This document shows positions 34,789 through 44,166 of a DNA stretch of 64,000 nt, in pieces; position 1 is the stretch's first letter; the number at the start of each line of letters is the position of its first letter. The position numbers and the translations under genes are program-made. A model generated the notes under the pieces. It was not told where the DNA came from and searched no databases. It saw only the letters and a list, made by a program, of their open reading frames with translations. The stretch is from JABDIP01 sp965250245 (GTDB taxonomy: Bacteria; Pseudomonadota; Alphaproteobacteria; DSM-16000; Inquilinaceae). Location: contig OZ252296.1 in NCBI GenBank assembly GCA_965250245.1, forward strand, positions 3,224,001-3,288,000, read 5' to 3'.

Positions 34789-36304
34789 CCGCTTTCAGGA
34801 AATTCCAAGGGTTTCTCGGCCGGCCGTTGATCCGGACCTCATAGTGCAGATGCGGTCCCGTGCTGCGGCCGGTGTTTCCGATCAACCCGATCTCGTCACC
34901 GATCTTGACCTCATCCCCAAGCTCGACGGAGATCGAATGCATGTGGGCATAGCGGGTCGTTACGCCGAGGCCGTGATCGATCTCGACGAAGTTGCCATAG
35001 GCGCCGTTGCGGCCGGCGAAGATGACCTCGCCCGGGCCCGGCGCATAAATCGGGGTGCGCGGCCGGGCGGCGAAGTCCAGCCCCTGATGGCGCGCCCGGC
35101 GGCCGGTGATCGGGTCGGTGCGGGTGCCGAAGCCGCTTGAGAACCAGAACTGGCCACGCACCGGGCTGGCGATCGGCAGCCGATTGGCCAGGTCGCGCAG
35201 CGCGTCGGCGCGGTTGATCATCTCGATCAGGTCGATGGCGTCGCTCCACGACTCATCGGTCATGATCGTATCCGGGAATTCCGGGATCATCGGGCCGCCG
35301 GCGCCGAGCATGTATTCCGGCTCCAGGTCGCGGATCATCCGGTCGATGTCGAGGCCGGTGAAGGCGAGGCCTTCCTCGACCAGTTCGATATGCTGGTCGG
35401 CCTGCTCGCGAAGCTGGGCGAAGAGCTGTTCCTGGCTGGCGCGCAGCTCGGCGATCTCCGCCTGCATGACGCCGAGCCGGCCCATCAGCCCGCCATTCTC
35501 GTCGCGCAGCCGGTCGCGGATGGTGGCGATCTCCACCGCGTTCTTCGCACCCTCGCGGATCAGCGAGTCCTGCCAGGCGATGCGGTCGCTGGCCTCGGCG
35601 GTCTGGGTGGTGAGTGAAGCGATTTCCTGGCGCTGGGCGACGCCGACCTCGTGCAGGTGCTCGATGGTCGCGTAGGCGCCTTCATTGGCCTCGGTCAGGG
35701 CATCGACCTGCGTGATCAGCCAGTCGTTCCAGGACTCCATGGCGCTGGCGGGCTGGGCAAACTCGGCGATCGCGCCTTCCGGCGCCGGTGCGCCGAGCGG
35801 GTCGGCCGCGCCGCTATGCGGGCTGGCCATCAGCCCGGCGCTGACCCGGTCGATGCTGGCCAGCAGTTCCTGACGGCTGGCCTCGAGCGACTCCAGGGTT
35901 CCGACGCGCTGGGAGACCGCCTGCTGCAACCCGTGCACCTGGGCCTGCAGCTCGCCGTTGCGGGCGACGATGTGGCGGTAGATGGATTCGTTCTCGCCGA
36001 TCTGCGTCGACACGGTCTCGAATTCGCCGGGCCGGTTGGCCAGGTCGGTGATCAGCTCCGCATAGCCGACTTCCATGTCGACGATGTGGTTCGCCTGCTG
36101 GACGATCTTGATCTCGGCCAGGGTCAGCGCGGTCGTGCTGACGATCGCCCACGTCAAAACGCCGGCCGCGACCCCTGAGATCAGGATCTGCGTCCGACGC
36201 CGCAGGTTAATATGCTCAACACCTTGCTCGGATCGGATGAGAATCTGTCGGTCTTTGAAGACCCGAGAGAGTCTGTTTCCGATCCTGGTCCGAAACGCCG
36301 TCAT
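34760..36304 (-). CDS. LytM/M23 peptidase-domain envelope protein
   Basis: 514 residues from ATG 36304 (GGGCGGGG upstream); an ATG at 36334 is less likely. A short cytoplasmic part is followed by one membrane segment (ILISGVAAGVLTWAIVSTTALTLA, near residue 45), long coiled coils (about 70-310), and a C-terminal LytM domain with HQGLDF and HLHYEVRING. The N-terminal metal His and the HxH pair are retained, so it may be an active endopeptidase. Bactofilin and M23 pairs of this kind are known to shape cells by local wall cutting. The 29-bp overlap with the bactofilin start suggests coupled synthesis. Confidence 0.92.
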   Translation of the reverse strand: MTAFRTRIGNRLSRVFKDRQILIRSEQGVEHINLRRRTQILISGVAAGVLTWAIVSTTALTLAEIKIVQQANHIVDMEVGYAELITDLANRPGEFETVSTQIGENESIYRHIVARNGELQAQVHGLQQAVSQRVGTLESLEASRQELLASIDRVSAGLMASPHSGAADPLGAPAPEGAIAEFAQPASAMESWNDWLITQVDALTEANEGAYATIEHLHEVGVAQRQEIASLTTQTAEASDRIAWQDSLIREGAKNAVEIATIRDRLRDENGGLMGRLGVMQAEIAELRASQEQLFAQLREQADQHIELVEEGLAFTGLDIDRMIRDLEPEYMLGAGGPMIPEFPDTIMTDESWSDAIDLIEMINRADALRDLANRLPIASPVRGQFWFSSGFGTRTDPITGRRARHQGLDFAARPRTPIYAPGPGEVIFAGRNGAYGNFVEIDHGLGVTTRYAHMHSISVELGDEVKIGDEIGLIGNTGRSTGPHLHYEVRINGRPRNPWNFLKAGEHVFEIAG

Positions 36305-36761
36305 GGCCCCCGCCCATCTTGCTCTGGACGCCATTGTTTGCCCGGCTAGTTAACAAACGGTTTCCCGGAAACCTGGGAGAAAACAGCCGGTGCGCCTTCA
36401 AGTATTACCGTGATTATAGATGCTATCCGCTTGAAATGCGAGAGAACGCCTCAATCACGAGCCGGCGTTAAACTAAAGCGACAGTCGGACAAAGGCAAAT
36501 ACCTTGGCTGCACGATTTTTGTGACAAAGTATGGTTAAGCTTGGACGGTCGTCTTTTGTGTAAAACTTAACGGATCGTGCCAGATACCTGATTCTTCACG
36601 GGTTTCGATTCGCAAAAAGAAACAATCCATCTGATTCTGCTTGCCGGAACAGACGATCCTTGCCGGCCGGGACCGGTCGTACTAGGTCACAGACGTCAGA
36701 TCGGGCATGCTGCGCCGGGCAGATATACCCCGGTTTACCGGCTTGCGGAGGAGGAATCGAG
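36305..36761. promoter_or_regulatory. divergent regulatory region, M23/bactofilin vs pirin
   Basis: A 457-bp gap with no credible gene. The part 36350-36600 is markedly AT-richer than the surroundings, as expected of a divergent promoter region. Several TTAA tetramers occur (e.g. near 36349, 36468, 36534, 36568), but no pair has the spacing of a full CtrA box, so I do not call one. Confidence 0.45.
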
Positions 36762-37679
36762 ATGAGTCGGCAGAAGGCCGAGTCGCCGGACCAGCGCGGC
36801 GCCCAATCCCGCGATCCCGTCGATCTGGTGATCGTGCCGCGGGCCCGCGACCTGGGTGGCTTCGACGTGCGCCGCGCCCTGCCCTCCGCCCAGCGCCAGA
36901 TGGTCGGGCCGTTCATCTTCTTCGACCAGATGGGGCCGGCCGAGTTCCTCACCGACCAGGGCATTGAGGTGCGGCCGCACCCGCATATCGGCCTGGCCAC
37001 CATCACCTGGCTGATCGACGGCGAGATCATGCACCGCGACAGCCTCGGCTCGGCGCAGGTAATCCGGCCGGGCGAGGTCAACTGGATGACCGCCGGCCGC
37101 GGCATCGCCCATTCCGAACGCACGCCCGAGGCGCTGCGGCGGCAGACCAAATCGCTGTTCGGCCTGCAGAGCTGGATCGCCCTGCCGAAGGCGCATGAGG
37201 AGACCGCCCCGACCTTCGCCCATCACGCCGCCGAGGCGCTGCCGGTGATCGAGGATCACGGCATGCGAGCGGTGCTGATCGCCGGCACCGGCTGGGGTGC
37301 GACATCGCCGGTCGAGGTGTTCTCCGAGACCGTCTATGCCGACGTCACCCTGGAGACCGGCGCCGTCTTGCCGGTGCCGGACGAGCATGAGGACCGCGCC
37401 GTCTATCTGCTGTCCGGCGAGATCGAGATCGCCGGCGACCGCTTCGAACCCGGCAGCCTGCTGGTGCTGCATCCGGGAACCGCGGCGGTCCGGGCCCTGA
37501 CGGATGTCCGCCTGCTGGTGCTGGGCGGCGCCACCATGGACGGGTCGCGGCATATCTGGTGGAACTTCGTCTCCAGCTCCAAGGAGCGCATCGAGCAGGC
37601 CAAGGCGGACTGGCAGGCTGGCCGCTTCGACATCGTTCCGGGCGATGAGGAGGAGTTCATCCCGCTGCCGGAGCGGTGA
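36762..37679 (+). CDS. pirin family protein
   Basis: 305 residues from ATG 36762 with GGAGGAG upstream. The N-terminal cupin holds the metal-site pattern RPHPHIGLATITWLIDGE, MHRDSL and GRGIAHSERTPE (three His and one Glu); the C-terminal cupin (GEIEIAGDRFEPGSLLVL) and the pirin-C region HIWWNFVSSSKERIEQAKADW follow. Pirins are iron or other metal binding cupins; some act as quercetinases, others as regulators. No partner is evident. Confidence 0.93.
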   Translation: MSRQKAESPDQRGAQSRDPVDLVIVPRARDLGGFDVRRALPSAQRQMVGPFIFFDQMGPAEFLTDQGIEVRPHPHIGLATITWLIDGEIMHRDSLGSAQVIRPGEVNWMTAGRGIAHSERTPEALRRQTKSLFGLQSWIALPKAHEETAPTFAHHAAEALPVIEDHGMRAVLIAGTGWGATSPVEVFSETVYADVTLETGAVLPVPDEHEDRAVYLLSGEIEIAGDRFEPGSLLVLHPGTAAVRALTDVRLLVLGGATMDGSRHIWWNFVSSSKERIEQAKADWQAGRFDIVPGDEEEFIPLPER

Positions 37680-37703
37680 TCGGTCACGCCCCCGCCGGGC
37701 ACA

Positions 37704-37955
37704 TTAGGGATCCCAGAGCTGATCCTCGACGCCGTTGACGTGCAGGTCGGCGAAGCGGCCCAGGCAGGTCCCCACGCTGGGGTCCTCGCCGGCGAACTGC
37801 GCCGCCAGGACGCCCTGAATGGCGAGCCGCGGCAGGCCGGACTTCGCCGCCATGTCGTGCTCCAGCCAGTCGCAGGGATGGCCGCTGCCATAGCGGACGA
37901 ACACCCCGACGACCGCGATGGCGATGACGAGCACGGCGATCTTCAGCCAGGTCAA
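37704..37955 (-). CDS. small membrane-anchored protein, unknown
   Basis: 83 residues: one N-terminal membrane segment (MTWLKIAVLVIAIAVVGVFV) followed by a hydrophilic part with two Cys (GHPCDWLEHDM and VGTCLGRF), which may pair in the periplasm. No lipobox. Not recognised. It may be co-transcribed with the next leftward gene, whose end is 18 bp upstream. Confidence 0.55.
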   Translation of the reverse strand: MTWLKIAVLVIAIAVVGVFVRYGSGHPCDWLEHDMAAKSGLPRLAIQGVLAAQFAGEDPSVGTCLGRFADLHVNGVEDQLWDP

Positions 37956-37973
37956 TCCTTCAGATCCCGCCGG

Positions 37974-38249
37974 TTATGGGACATCGCCGCGTCTCTTCTC
38001 CGGCGAAGGCGTTTCCGGCCTTCTGAGCTGTGTTCGGCAGAATTGCAGGACCGCGGCAATCGGCACGCCGAACAGCAGAATGATGACGGCGCCAATGCCC
38101 AGCCCCAGAGTGTCCGGAGTTCCGTATTCGGACCACGTCGCTATGCCATCAACGATCGGGACGGACGCGGCCCCGCAGACGGCGACCAATCCGACGATGG
38201 AGAGGATCACGCCCGTTCTGTAGGCCTTCAATCGTCCTGACATTGGCAC
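37974..38249 (-). CDS. small two-segment membrane protein, unknown
   Basis: 91 residues with two membrane segments (GVILSIVGLVAVCGAASVPIV and LGLGIGAVIILLFGVPIAAVL) and short basic ends. A second ATG at 38243 could be the start. Not recognised; real gene status rests on the good hydrophobic pattern and its position in line with the previous gene. Confidence 0.5.
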   Translation of the reverse strand: MPMSGRLKAYRTGVILSIVGLVAVCGAASVPIVDGIATWSEYGTPDTLGLGIGAVIILLFGVPIAAVLQFCRTQLRRPETPSPEKRRGDVP

Positions 38250-38564
38250 ATCGTGGGTCTGAATGGACAGGAGCGGTCGGGCAAAGAGCGGGGTTCCAAC
38301 TCTCGAATTGTCGGAAAGCTGGCGCCCCTCAAGCTGAGGCAGCGAGTTCGGCTACCGAGCCATCTTTGCGTGCCGCGGAGATAAGCAGGACTCCTGGCGA
38401 AGTCAAGATCGTCTCCGGCCACGGCGCGGCCATTCAGGCCCTGATCAACTCTGTCATTTCTATGATAGATTCATGATATCCGACCTGCCGGCAACCCCCG
38501 GCGGCGGGCGGAGCCGTGCCGGCCGCGCGAGGGCGGGTCGCCTGCACGGAAAGGCGTCCACCGG
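38250..38564. other. gap before the large regulator gene
   Basis: 315 bp with no gene seen. The last third is AT-richer and contains TATGATAG at about 38461, a fair -10 match, though no clear -35 box lies at the right distance. This probably holds the promoter of the regulator at 38565. Confidence 0.35.
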
Positions 38565-41500
38565 GTGACCGACGCTGTCGACCAGCGGGATCGAGACCTG
38601 ATGCGGTACGAGTTCGGCGACTTCACCCTGGACACCGGGCGGCACGAGCTGCTGCGCGCCGGCGCGCCGATCAAGCTGCGTCCCAAGGTCTTCCAGGTGC
38701 TGGCCTATCTCGTCGAGCATCGCGACCGGATGGTCCCGAAGGACGAGCTGCTGGAGACCATCTGGCCCAGGGTCGTCGGCGAGGCAGTGCTGAATTCCTG
38801 CGTGATGGCGGCGCGCAAGGCGGTCGGCGACGACGGCCGCGCCCAGGGCGTGATCAAGACGATGCACGGTCTGGGGTTCCGCTTCGTCGCGCCGGTGCGG
38901 CCGGCCGATGCGGCGGCGAAGGCCGAGCCGCAGCCGGCCGGCGACCCGGCCCCGACACCACCCGCAGACCCATTGCCGCCCCCGCCGGACCCGCCGGCTG
39001 CCGGGCCGCCGGTGCGGCCGGCGCCGCGCGACCGGTCCGCCGGTCTGGGCACCGAGCACAAGACCGTGACCGTCCTGGCCTGCGCCGTGGCGGAGGCCGA
39101 GCAGATCGCCCAGCGCATCGGCGCGGAGGCGATGCACGCGATGATGCAGGGCTTCTTCGACCACGCCCGGGCGGTGATGGACCGCTATGAGGGCACCATT
39201 GTGCAATGGTGGGGCGACGGGTTCGTCGCCCTGTTCGGAGCGCCCCGTGCCCATGAGGATGACGGCCGCCGCGCCGTCCTCGCCGCGCTTGAGATCAATC
39301 GGCCGCCGGAGGATGCCGCGCTGCCGGAAGCCGGCCGGACCGCCGAGCAGGGCTACGGCGCGTCGATCGGCCTGCATACCGGTCCGGTGGTCGTCGGCGC
39401 CCTGCAGGACAGCCAGTTCGCCCGGCCCTACACGGCGCGCGGCGAGACCACCGACATCGCCACCCGCCTGCAGGCCGACGCCTCGCCAGGCCGGGTGCTG
39501 CTCAGCGAGGCCACCTATCGGCTGGTCGAGACCGAGATCGATGTCGAGCCGGCGGCCGATGGCGGACCTTACCGTCTGCTGGGCGCAACCCGCCGGCGCG
39601 GCGGTGTGCCGCGTCGCCTGCAAGGCACCCGCAGCCGCTTCGTCGGCCGCAACGAGGAGTTGGCGATCCTGCAGGACCGGCTGGCCCGCGCCGAGCAGGA
39701 TTCCGGGCAGGTGATCAGCGTGATCGGCGCGCCCGGCATCGGGAAGTCGCGGCTGCTGGACGAGTTTCGCGAGGGGCTGGGGGCCGACACCGCCACCGTC
39801 CTGAAGGGCCACTGCCTGCCCTATGGCCGGGAAACGCCGTTCATGCCGCTGATCGACATGGTCCGCGACCTGTGTGCGATCGCCGACACCGACGGCCCGG
39901 ACCGCATCGCCGAGAAGGTCCGCGCCCATCTGGATGGCGGCGAGTCGCCCGAGTTCGCCGAAGCGCTCCTGCTCGAGCTGCTCGGCGTTCCCATCGACCG
40001 TGCAATCCTCAGGCCGCTGAGCCCGCAGGCGCGCCGGACCCGGACCTTCGCGCTGCTGAACGCGCTGGTCTTCGACGCCGCGGCGATCCGGCCGGTGATG
40101 ATGATGGTCGAGGACCTCCACTGGATCGATGCCACGTCGGAGGAGTGGCTCGACGGCTTCGTGGCGCGGCTGGGCGATGCCGCCATCCTGCTCCTGGTCA
40201 CCTATCGCCCGCCTTACAATCCCGGCTGGCTCGGCCGGTCTTCGGCGACCCAGCTCGCCCTGCCGCCGCTCACCGCCGCCGACAGCACCGCGCTGGTGCG
40301 GTCCATGCTGGACCGAGACGGCGTGGCCGATGACGTCGCCGACGACATCGTGGCGCGCGGCGACGGCAATCCGTTCTTCCTGGAAGAGCTGACCCAGACG
40401 TTCGACGAGGCGGACGGCGACCAGGGCGCGGCTTCGATCCCCGACACCGTGCAGGCGGTCCTGTCGTCGCGGATCGACCGGCTGGACCGGGCGCACAAGC
40501 AGCTTCTCCAGATGTGCGCGGTGATCGGCGCGCGCATTCCGCATGCGCTGCTGCAGCATGTCGCCGAATTGGATGCCGACATGCTGGAGGCCGGGCTCGA
40601 TCACCTGCAGGCGGCCGGTTTCCTGCTGCGGTCGCGGGAGGCGCGGATGCGGCTCTACCGGTTCCGCCACGCCCTCACCCAGGATGTCGCCTATCAGAGC
40701 CTGCTGCGCGGCAGCCGCGAGGCGCTCCACGCCCGGCTGGCCGACATCCTGGAGCGCGACTTCGCCGACATCGTCGACGGCCACCCGGAGGTGCTGGCCC
40801 GGCACCACACCGAGGCCGGCCATGCCGAAGCGGCGATCGGATACTGGCAGCGCGCCGGCCGCGCGGCCTATGAGCGCTCGGCCCATGTCGAGGCGATCGG
40901 CTACGCCAGCCGCGGCCTAGACGTCCTGGCGACCGCACCGGACGATGGCGACCGCGCGGCGACGGAATTGTCCCTGCAACTGACCCTGGCCCCGGCGCTC
41001 ATGGCCGCCCGGGGTTACGGGGCGCCGGAGGTGGAGCAGGCCTGCAACCGGGCACGCGCCCTGTGCGAGCATATCGGCGACGAGCGGCAGATGTTCCGGG
41101 CGCTGGTCGGGCTGTGGAACTTCTACTGGGTGCGGGGCGAGCTGAGCACGGCGCGGGACGTCGCGGGCCAGCTCCTGGGCCTGGCCGAGCGCGCCAACGA
41201 CCCGGTGCGGGAGATCCGCGCCCATGCCGCGATGGGCGAGATCCTGTTCCATACCGGCGAGCTGGCCGAGTCGCACCGGCACCTGCAGCGCGGCGTCGCG
41301 CTCTATGAGTCGGTGCCGAAACACTCCTTCGCGACCCAGACGCCGCAGGTCGCCTGCCTGTGTTACGCCGCCTGGGCCAGTTGGCACCTCGGCCATGGCG
41401 ACCGGTCCCTGGACCATGCCGCCGATGCGGTGGCCCTGGCCGACGAGCTGGCCCATCCGCTGAGCCGCGCCCTCTCCCGCACCCTGAAGGCGGAGCTGCA

Positions 41501-42110
41501 TCAGTTCCGCTTGGAGATCGGGGCCTGCCGGGACCTCGCCGAACAGGCGGTCGATGTCTGCCGCGAGCAGCAGCTCCCCTTCTGGGAGGGCTCGGCCAAG
41601 GTCATCCTCGGCTGGGCCCAGGCGATGGGCGGTGACTTCGATCTCGGGCACCGCACGCTGGAGGACGGGCTGGCGATCTTCGCCAAGACCGGCGCCCGGG
41701 TGCAGCACTCGCCGTGGCTGGGCATGCTGGCGGAGATCCACAGCCAGGCCGGCCGCGTCGAGGACGGGCTGCGGTTCGTCGAGGAGGCCTTGTCCTGGGT
41801 CGACCGGACGGGCGAGCAGCACTACCACGCGGAGCTCTGGCGGCTGCGTGGCGAACTGCTGCTCGGCATGGGCGCGCACAGCGACGCCAAGGAGGCCGAG
41901 CAGGCCTTCACCAAGTCTCTCGAGATCGCCCGCCGGCAGGGCGCGGTCCTCAGGGAACTGCGTGCGGCCATGAGTCTGGCGGGGCTGCAGCGCCAACAAC
42001 GCCGCAGCGAGGAGGCCCGCGCGCTCCTTAAGCCCCTGCTCGCCCGACACGCCGATCTCGATTGCGCAGACATGCGCCACGCCCGCACCCTGCTGCACTC
42101 CTTCTCCTGA
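38565..42110 (+). CDS. winged-helix / degenerate adenylyl cyclase / AAA-ATPase / TPR regulator
   Basis: 1181 residues from GTG 38565; an ATG at 38601 is a good alternative. Order: OmpR-type DNA-binding winged helix (YEFGDFTLDTGRHELLRAG to MHGLGFRFVAPV, about 12-108); Pro-rich linker; class III cyclase-like domain (about 165-270) with WWGDGFVALFGAP but ACAV where active enzymes carry the first metal Asp (FADI); AAA-type ATPase starting FVGRNEELAILQ with Walker A GAPGIGKSR near 388 and Walker B-like MMMVEDLHWID near 508; then TPR-like helical repeats to the end. This resembles large signal-integrating activators (MalT/guanylate-cyclase-like families). It stands first before the accessory group to its right and may control it (inference). 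Confidence 0.88.
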   Translation: MTDAVDQRDRDLMRYEFGDFTLDTGRHELLRAGAPIKLRPKVFQVLAYLVEHRDRMVPKDELLETIWPRVVGEAVLNSCVMAARKAVGDDGRAQGVIKTMHGLGFRFVAPVRPADAAAKAEPQPAGDPAPTPPADPLPPPPDPPAAGPPVRPAPRDRSAGLGTEHKTVTVLACAVAEAEQIAQRIGAEAMHAMMQGFFDHARAVMDRYEGTIVQWWGDGFVALFGAPRAHEDDGRRAVLAALEINRPPEDAALPEAGRTAEQGYGASIGLHTGPVVVGALQDSQFARPYTARGETTDIATRLQADASPGRVLLSEATYRLVETEIDVEPAADGGPYRLLGATRRRGGVPRRLQGTRSRFVGRNEELAILQDRLARAEQDSGQVISVIGAPGIGKSRLLDEFREGLGADTATVLKGHCLPYGRETPFMPLIDMVRDLCAIADTDGPDRIAEKVRAHLDGGESPEFAEALLLELLGVPIDRAILRPLSPQARRTRTFALLNALVFDAAAIRPVMMMVEDLHWIDATSEEWLDGFVARLGDAAILLLVTYRPPYNPGWLGRSSATQLALPPLTAADSTALVRSMLDRDGVADDVADDIVARGDGNPFFLEELTQTFDEADGDQGAASIPDTVQAVLSSRIDRLDRAHKQLLQMCAVIGARIPHALLQHVAELDADMLEAGLDHLQAAGFLLRSREARMRLYRFRHALTQDVAYQSLLRGSREALHARLADILERDFADIVDGHPEVLARHHTEAGHAEAAIGYWQRAGRAAYERSAHVEAIGYASRGLDVLATAPDDGDRAATELSLQLTLAPALMAARGYGAPEVEQACNRARALCEHIGDERQMFRALVGLWNFYWVRGELSTARDVAGQLLGLAERANDPVREIRAHAAMGEILFHTGELAESHRHLQRGVALYESVPKHSFATQTPQVACLCYAAWASWHLGHGDRSLDHAADAVALADELAHPLSRALSRTLKAELHQFRLEIGACRDLAEQAVDVCREQQLPFWEGSAKVILGWAQAMGGDFDLGHRTLEDGLAIFAKTGARVQHSPWLGMLAEIHSQAGRVEDGLRFVEEALSWVDRTGEQHYHAELWRLRGELLLGMGAHSDAKEAEQAFTKSLEIARRQGAVLRELRAAMSLAGLQRQQRRSEEARALLKPLLARHADLDCADMRHARTLLHSFS

Positions 42111-42190
42111 AACCGGGCCGCGACCGGGCCTGATGAGCCCGCGACGCCAGTCGGCGACGTCACCGCGGTTCGCGTCATCCTATTAATTAG

Positions 42191-42270
42191 TATTTTATGT
42201 AAATAAGAGGAAAATTGCAGGCTATTGACAGCGGTGCGTCAAGCTTGCCGCCCACAGAGACGTTAGGGTC
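42191..42270 (+). promoter_or_regulatory. AT-rich upstream element, copy 1
   Basis: TATTTTATGTAAATAAGAGG and six following bases (42191-42216) match 43204-43229 at 25 of 26 positions. Similarity continues weakly through TTGACAGCGGTGCGTCAAG (an inverted pair TTGAC/GTCAA) to GTTAGGGTC near 42263. It precedes the gene at 42462 and stands out against GC-rich surroundings. It could be a promoter/UP region or a regulator site shared by the accessory genes. Confidence 0.65.
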
Positions 42271-42461
42271 GCCGCCACGGTCCACGTAACCGGGCATTGA
42301 GAAGGCCCAGCGTGCAATGCAGCGACCCTATCGCGGCGATCCCACTGAGATCCTTCCAGATATCCGGACCGGTTGCGGTCCCGTCAGAAACCGTTCGCAG
42401 ACGATTCGGTGTCGCATTGCCAAGTCTTCTGGAGATTATCAGCAAGAAAGGATGAGTTCCC

Positions 42462-43100
42462 ATGGCACCTTCTCTGGGACCACTCAACATGCACCAGTAC
42501 TTGCTTGCCCGATTGAAAAACAAGCTGGCGCTGAGCGAGAAATGCGTCTGGGTGGATCTTCACTTTGTTGGCTCCGACGACGACCTCACCATACGTGGCG
42601 ATAATGACGCTCTGGCGTGGCAGCACTTCCTGTCCATCGGCGAACATGACCTGAAATCGGTCAAGGACACCGTCGATAAGATAATCGAGATTTGCGATGA
42701 CAAAGCGACAAAGTCAAAAACGCCATTGATCTTTGATTTGGTGATCGACGCCCACGGCAGCGCTTCCAGTGTAAATTGGGGAAAAGATATAGTAACGGGC
42801 AACAACGTTCACAAATTCAAGAATGATCTTGAGAGGCTCAATCCTTATTTCTACCCGGGCATCTCTCAAGTGAAATTCGTAAGCTGCAATACAGGCAATG
42901 CGCTTTATCTCCTGTCGGAACTCTCGACGATTTGGAGCGATGTGACGGTCATCGGCTTTATCGACAACCAACCGACGTCGATTGGCACGCCGAACGGCAA
43001 GGGACCGTCCGTCACGTGCGCGGGCAAGCAATGCGTGATGTATGACGATGTGACCGAGACGTTCACGAAGTTGCCCAGGCCCGCGCCACCGGCGAATTAG
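42462..43100 (+). CDS. unknown protein with caspase-like His/Cys pattern
   Basis: 212 residues, noticeably AT-richer than the neighbours (about 40% G+C in several 60-base lines), so probably acquired. I do not recognise a named family. Two strand-plus-motif blocks are suggestive of clan CD cysteine peptidases: FDLVIDAHGSASSVNWG with His98, and VKFVSCNTGNALYLLSEL with Cys142, separated by about 44 residues, like the His and Cys of caspase-fold proteins (DUF4347, C80, CHAT). No signal peptide is present. It is preceded by the AT-rich upstream element. Whether it is a peptidase or an inactive relative is open. Confidence 0.6.
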   Translation: MAPSLGPLNMHQYLLARLKNKLALSEKCVWVDLHFVGSDDDLTIRGDNDALAWQHFLSIGEHDLKSVKDTVDKIIEICDDKATKSKTPLIFDLVIDAHGSASSVNWGKDIVTGNNVHKFKNDLERLNPYFYPGISQVKFVSCNTGNALYLLSELSTIWSDVTVIGFIDNQPTSIGTPNGKGPSVTCAGKQCVMYDDVTETFTKLPRPAPPAN

Positions 43101-43203
43101 GATGTGGACGCGCGCCCCTGAAGCCCGACCACGACTGGTCCTGACCACCGGGCACGGCTTGTAGCCATGGTCACTGCAGGGACCGCGCGATCCAACTAAA
43201 TCA

Positions 43204-43283
43204 TATTTTATGCAAATAAGAGGAAAATTACATAACCCTGTCAGGAGCGCATCAAGATTGCCGGCTGGGGAGCGGCTAGGGTC
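43204..43283 (+). promoter_or_regulatory. AT-rich upstream element, copy 2
   Basis: TATTTTATGCAAATAAGAGG plus six bases matches copy 1 with one difference, followed by CATCAAGATTGCCGGC and GGCTAGGGTC in the same order as in copy 1. It lies in the 371-bp gap 43101-43471, which has no other gene, and precedes the gene at 43472. Confidence 0.65.
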
Positions 43284-43471
43284 CGGCCCGTGTTCAACCA
43301 AGGCAGGGCAGATCAGCCGGGCGCGCTCACCGCACCGAACCCCAAGAAGCGAATCAACCAGCCGCCTTTCCGCGCCCCGTACAGGACCCGTTCCGCATCG
43401 GCCGCCCGAAAGGTGCCGGCGTTTCGACATTCGGACGTGACCGCGCACGCCATCGAAAGAATCGACGGGTC

Positions 43472-44149
43472 ATGCGCACGGGCAACCAGGGTTTCAACGG
43501 ATCCGACATCGGATTGACGATCGCCGGCGGCGGCCTGGGCGGTCAGCGCTTCCGGCCACGGTCGCTGGATCGCGATGCGGTGGAGCGCCTGCTGCGCCGG
43601 ACCCTGCGCGCCGATCGCGGGGCCGCGACCCTGCGCCGCCTGCTGGCACGGACCCATTTCCGCCCCGCCAACATCCACCTGATGACCGATGAGGAAGTGC
43701 TGCGGACCCTCACCCGGCTGGTTTCGGTCGGCGAGATCCAGGTCACCGAGACCCGCTGGTGGACCAATGGCGCCAGCCGCCGCGAGGGCGCCGGAGGGGA
43801 TACCGGCTCGGCCACCACCGGCGGCAAGGCGATCCAGTCCTCCGCGGCCATCGAGGAGGATCGCCGCGACCGGCGCATGCGATCCACCACCACGCCGGCC
43901 GACCGGCCCTTCCCGCCGCCGTCGCAGCAGCCCGACCCGAAGAACTGGATCGAGTTCCAGCTGGTCGATCATGAGACCGACGAGCCGATTGCCAACGTGC
44001 CCTTCCGGATCGCCCTGCCGGACGGCGCGGTCGCCGAGCACACCAGCGACGGCAACGGCATGATCCGCATCGACGATCTGCCGCCCGGCTATTGCGACAT
44101 CCAGGAGATCCTGGACAAGGGCGCCTTCGAGGTCGTCGGGATCGCCTGA
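43472..44149 (+). CDS. protein with C-terminal carboxypeptidase-regulatory-like (beta-sandwich) domain
   Basis: 225 residues. The C-terminal 75 residues (NWIEFQLVDHETDEPIANV, FRIALPDGAVAEHTSDGNG, IRIDDLPPGYCDIQEILD) follow the pattern of the short carboxypeptidase-regulatory-like domain often attached to VgrG or found in type VI secretion gene groups. The N-terminal 130 residues are basic and Gly-rich, then helical (RDAVERLLRRTLRADRGAATL). No signal peptide. It is followed 17 bp later by the LysM/OmpA gene. The association with secretion is inferred from the domain. Confidence 0.62.
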   Translation: MRTGNQGFNGSDIGLTIAGGGLGGQRFRPRSLDRDAVERLLRRTLRADRGAATLRRLLARTHFRPANIHLMTDEEVLRTLTRLVSVGEIQVTETRWWTNGASRREGAGGDTGSATTGGKAIQSSAAIEEDRRDRRMRSTTTPADRPFPPPSQQPDPKNWIEFQLVDHETDEPIANVPFRIALPDGAVAEHTSDGNGMIRIDDLPPGYCDIQEILDKGAFEVVGIA

Positions 44150-44166
44150 GCGAGCGGACAAGAGAC

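Noticed and set aside
36340..36600. CtrA-type TTAA-N7-TTAA box before the M23 gene
   Set aside because: TTAA tetramers occur but no pair has the required spacing.
38460..40886. An 800-codon minus-strand frame opposite the large regulator
   Set aside because: Composition is that of antisense GC-rich DNA (Arg, Gln, His, Gly), with no motif, while the plus frame has winged-helix, Walker and TPR features.
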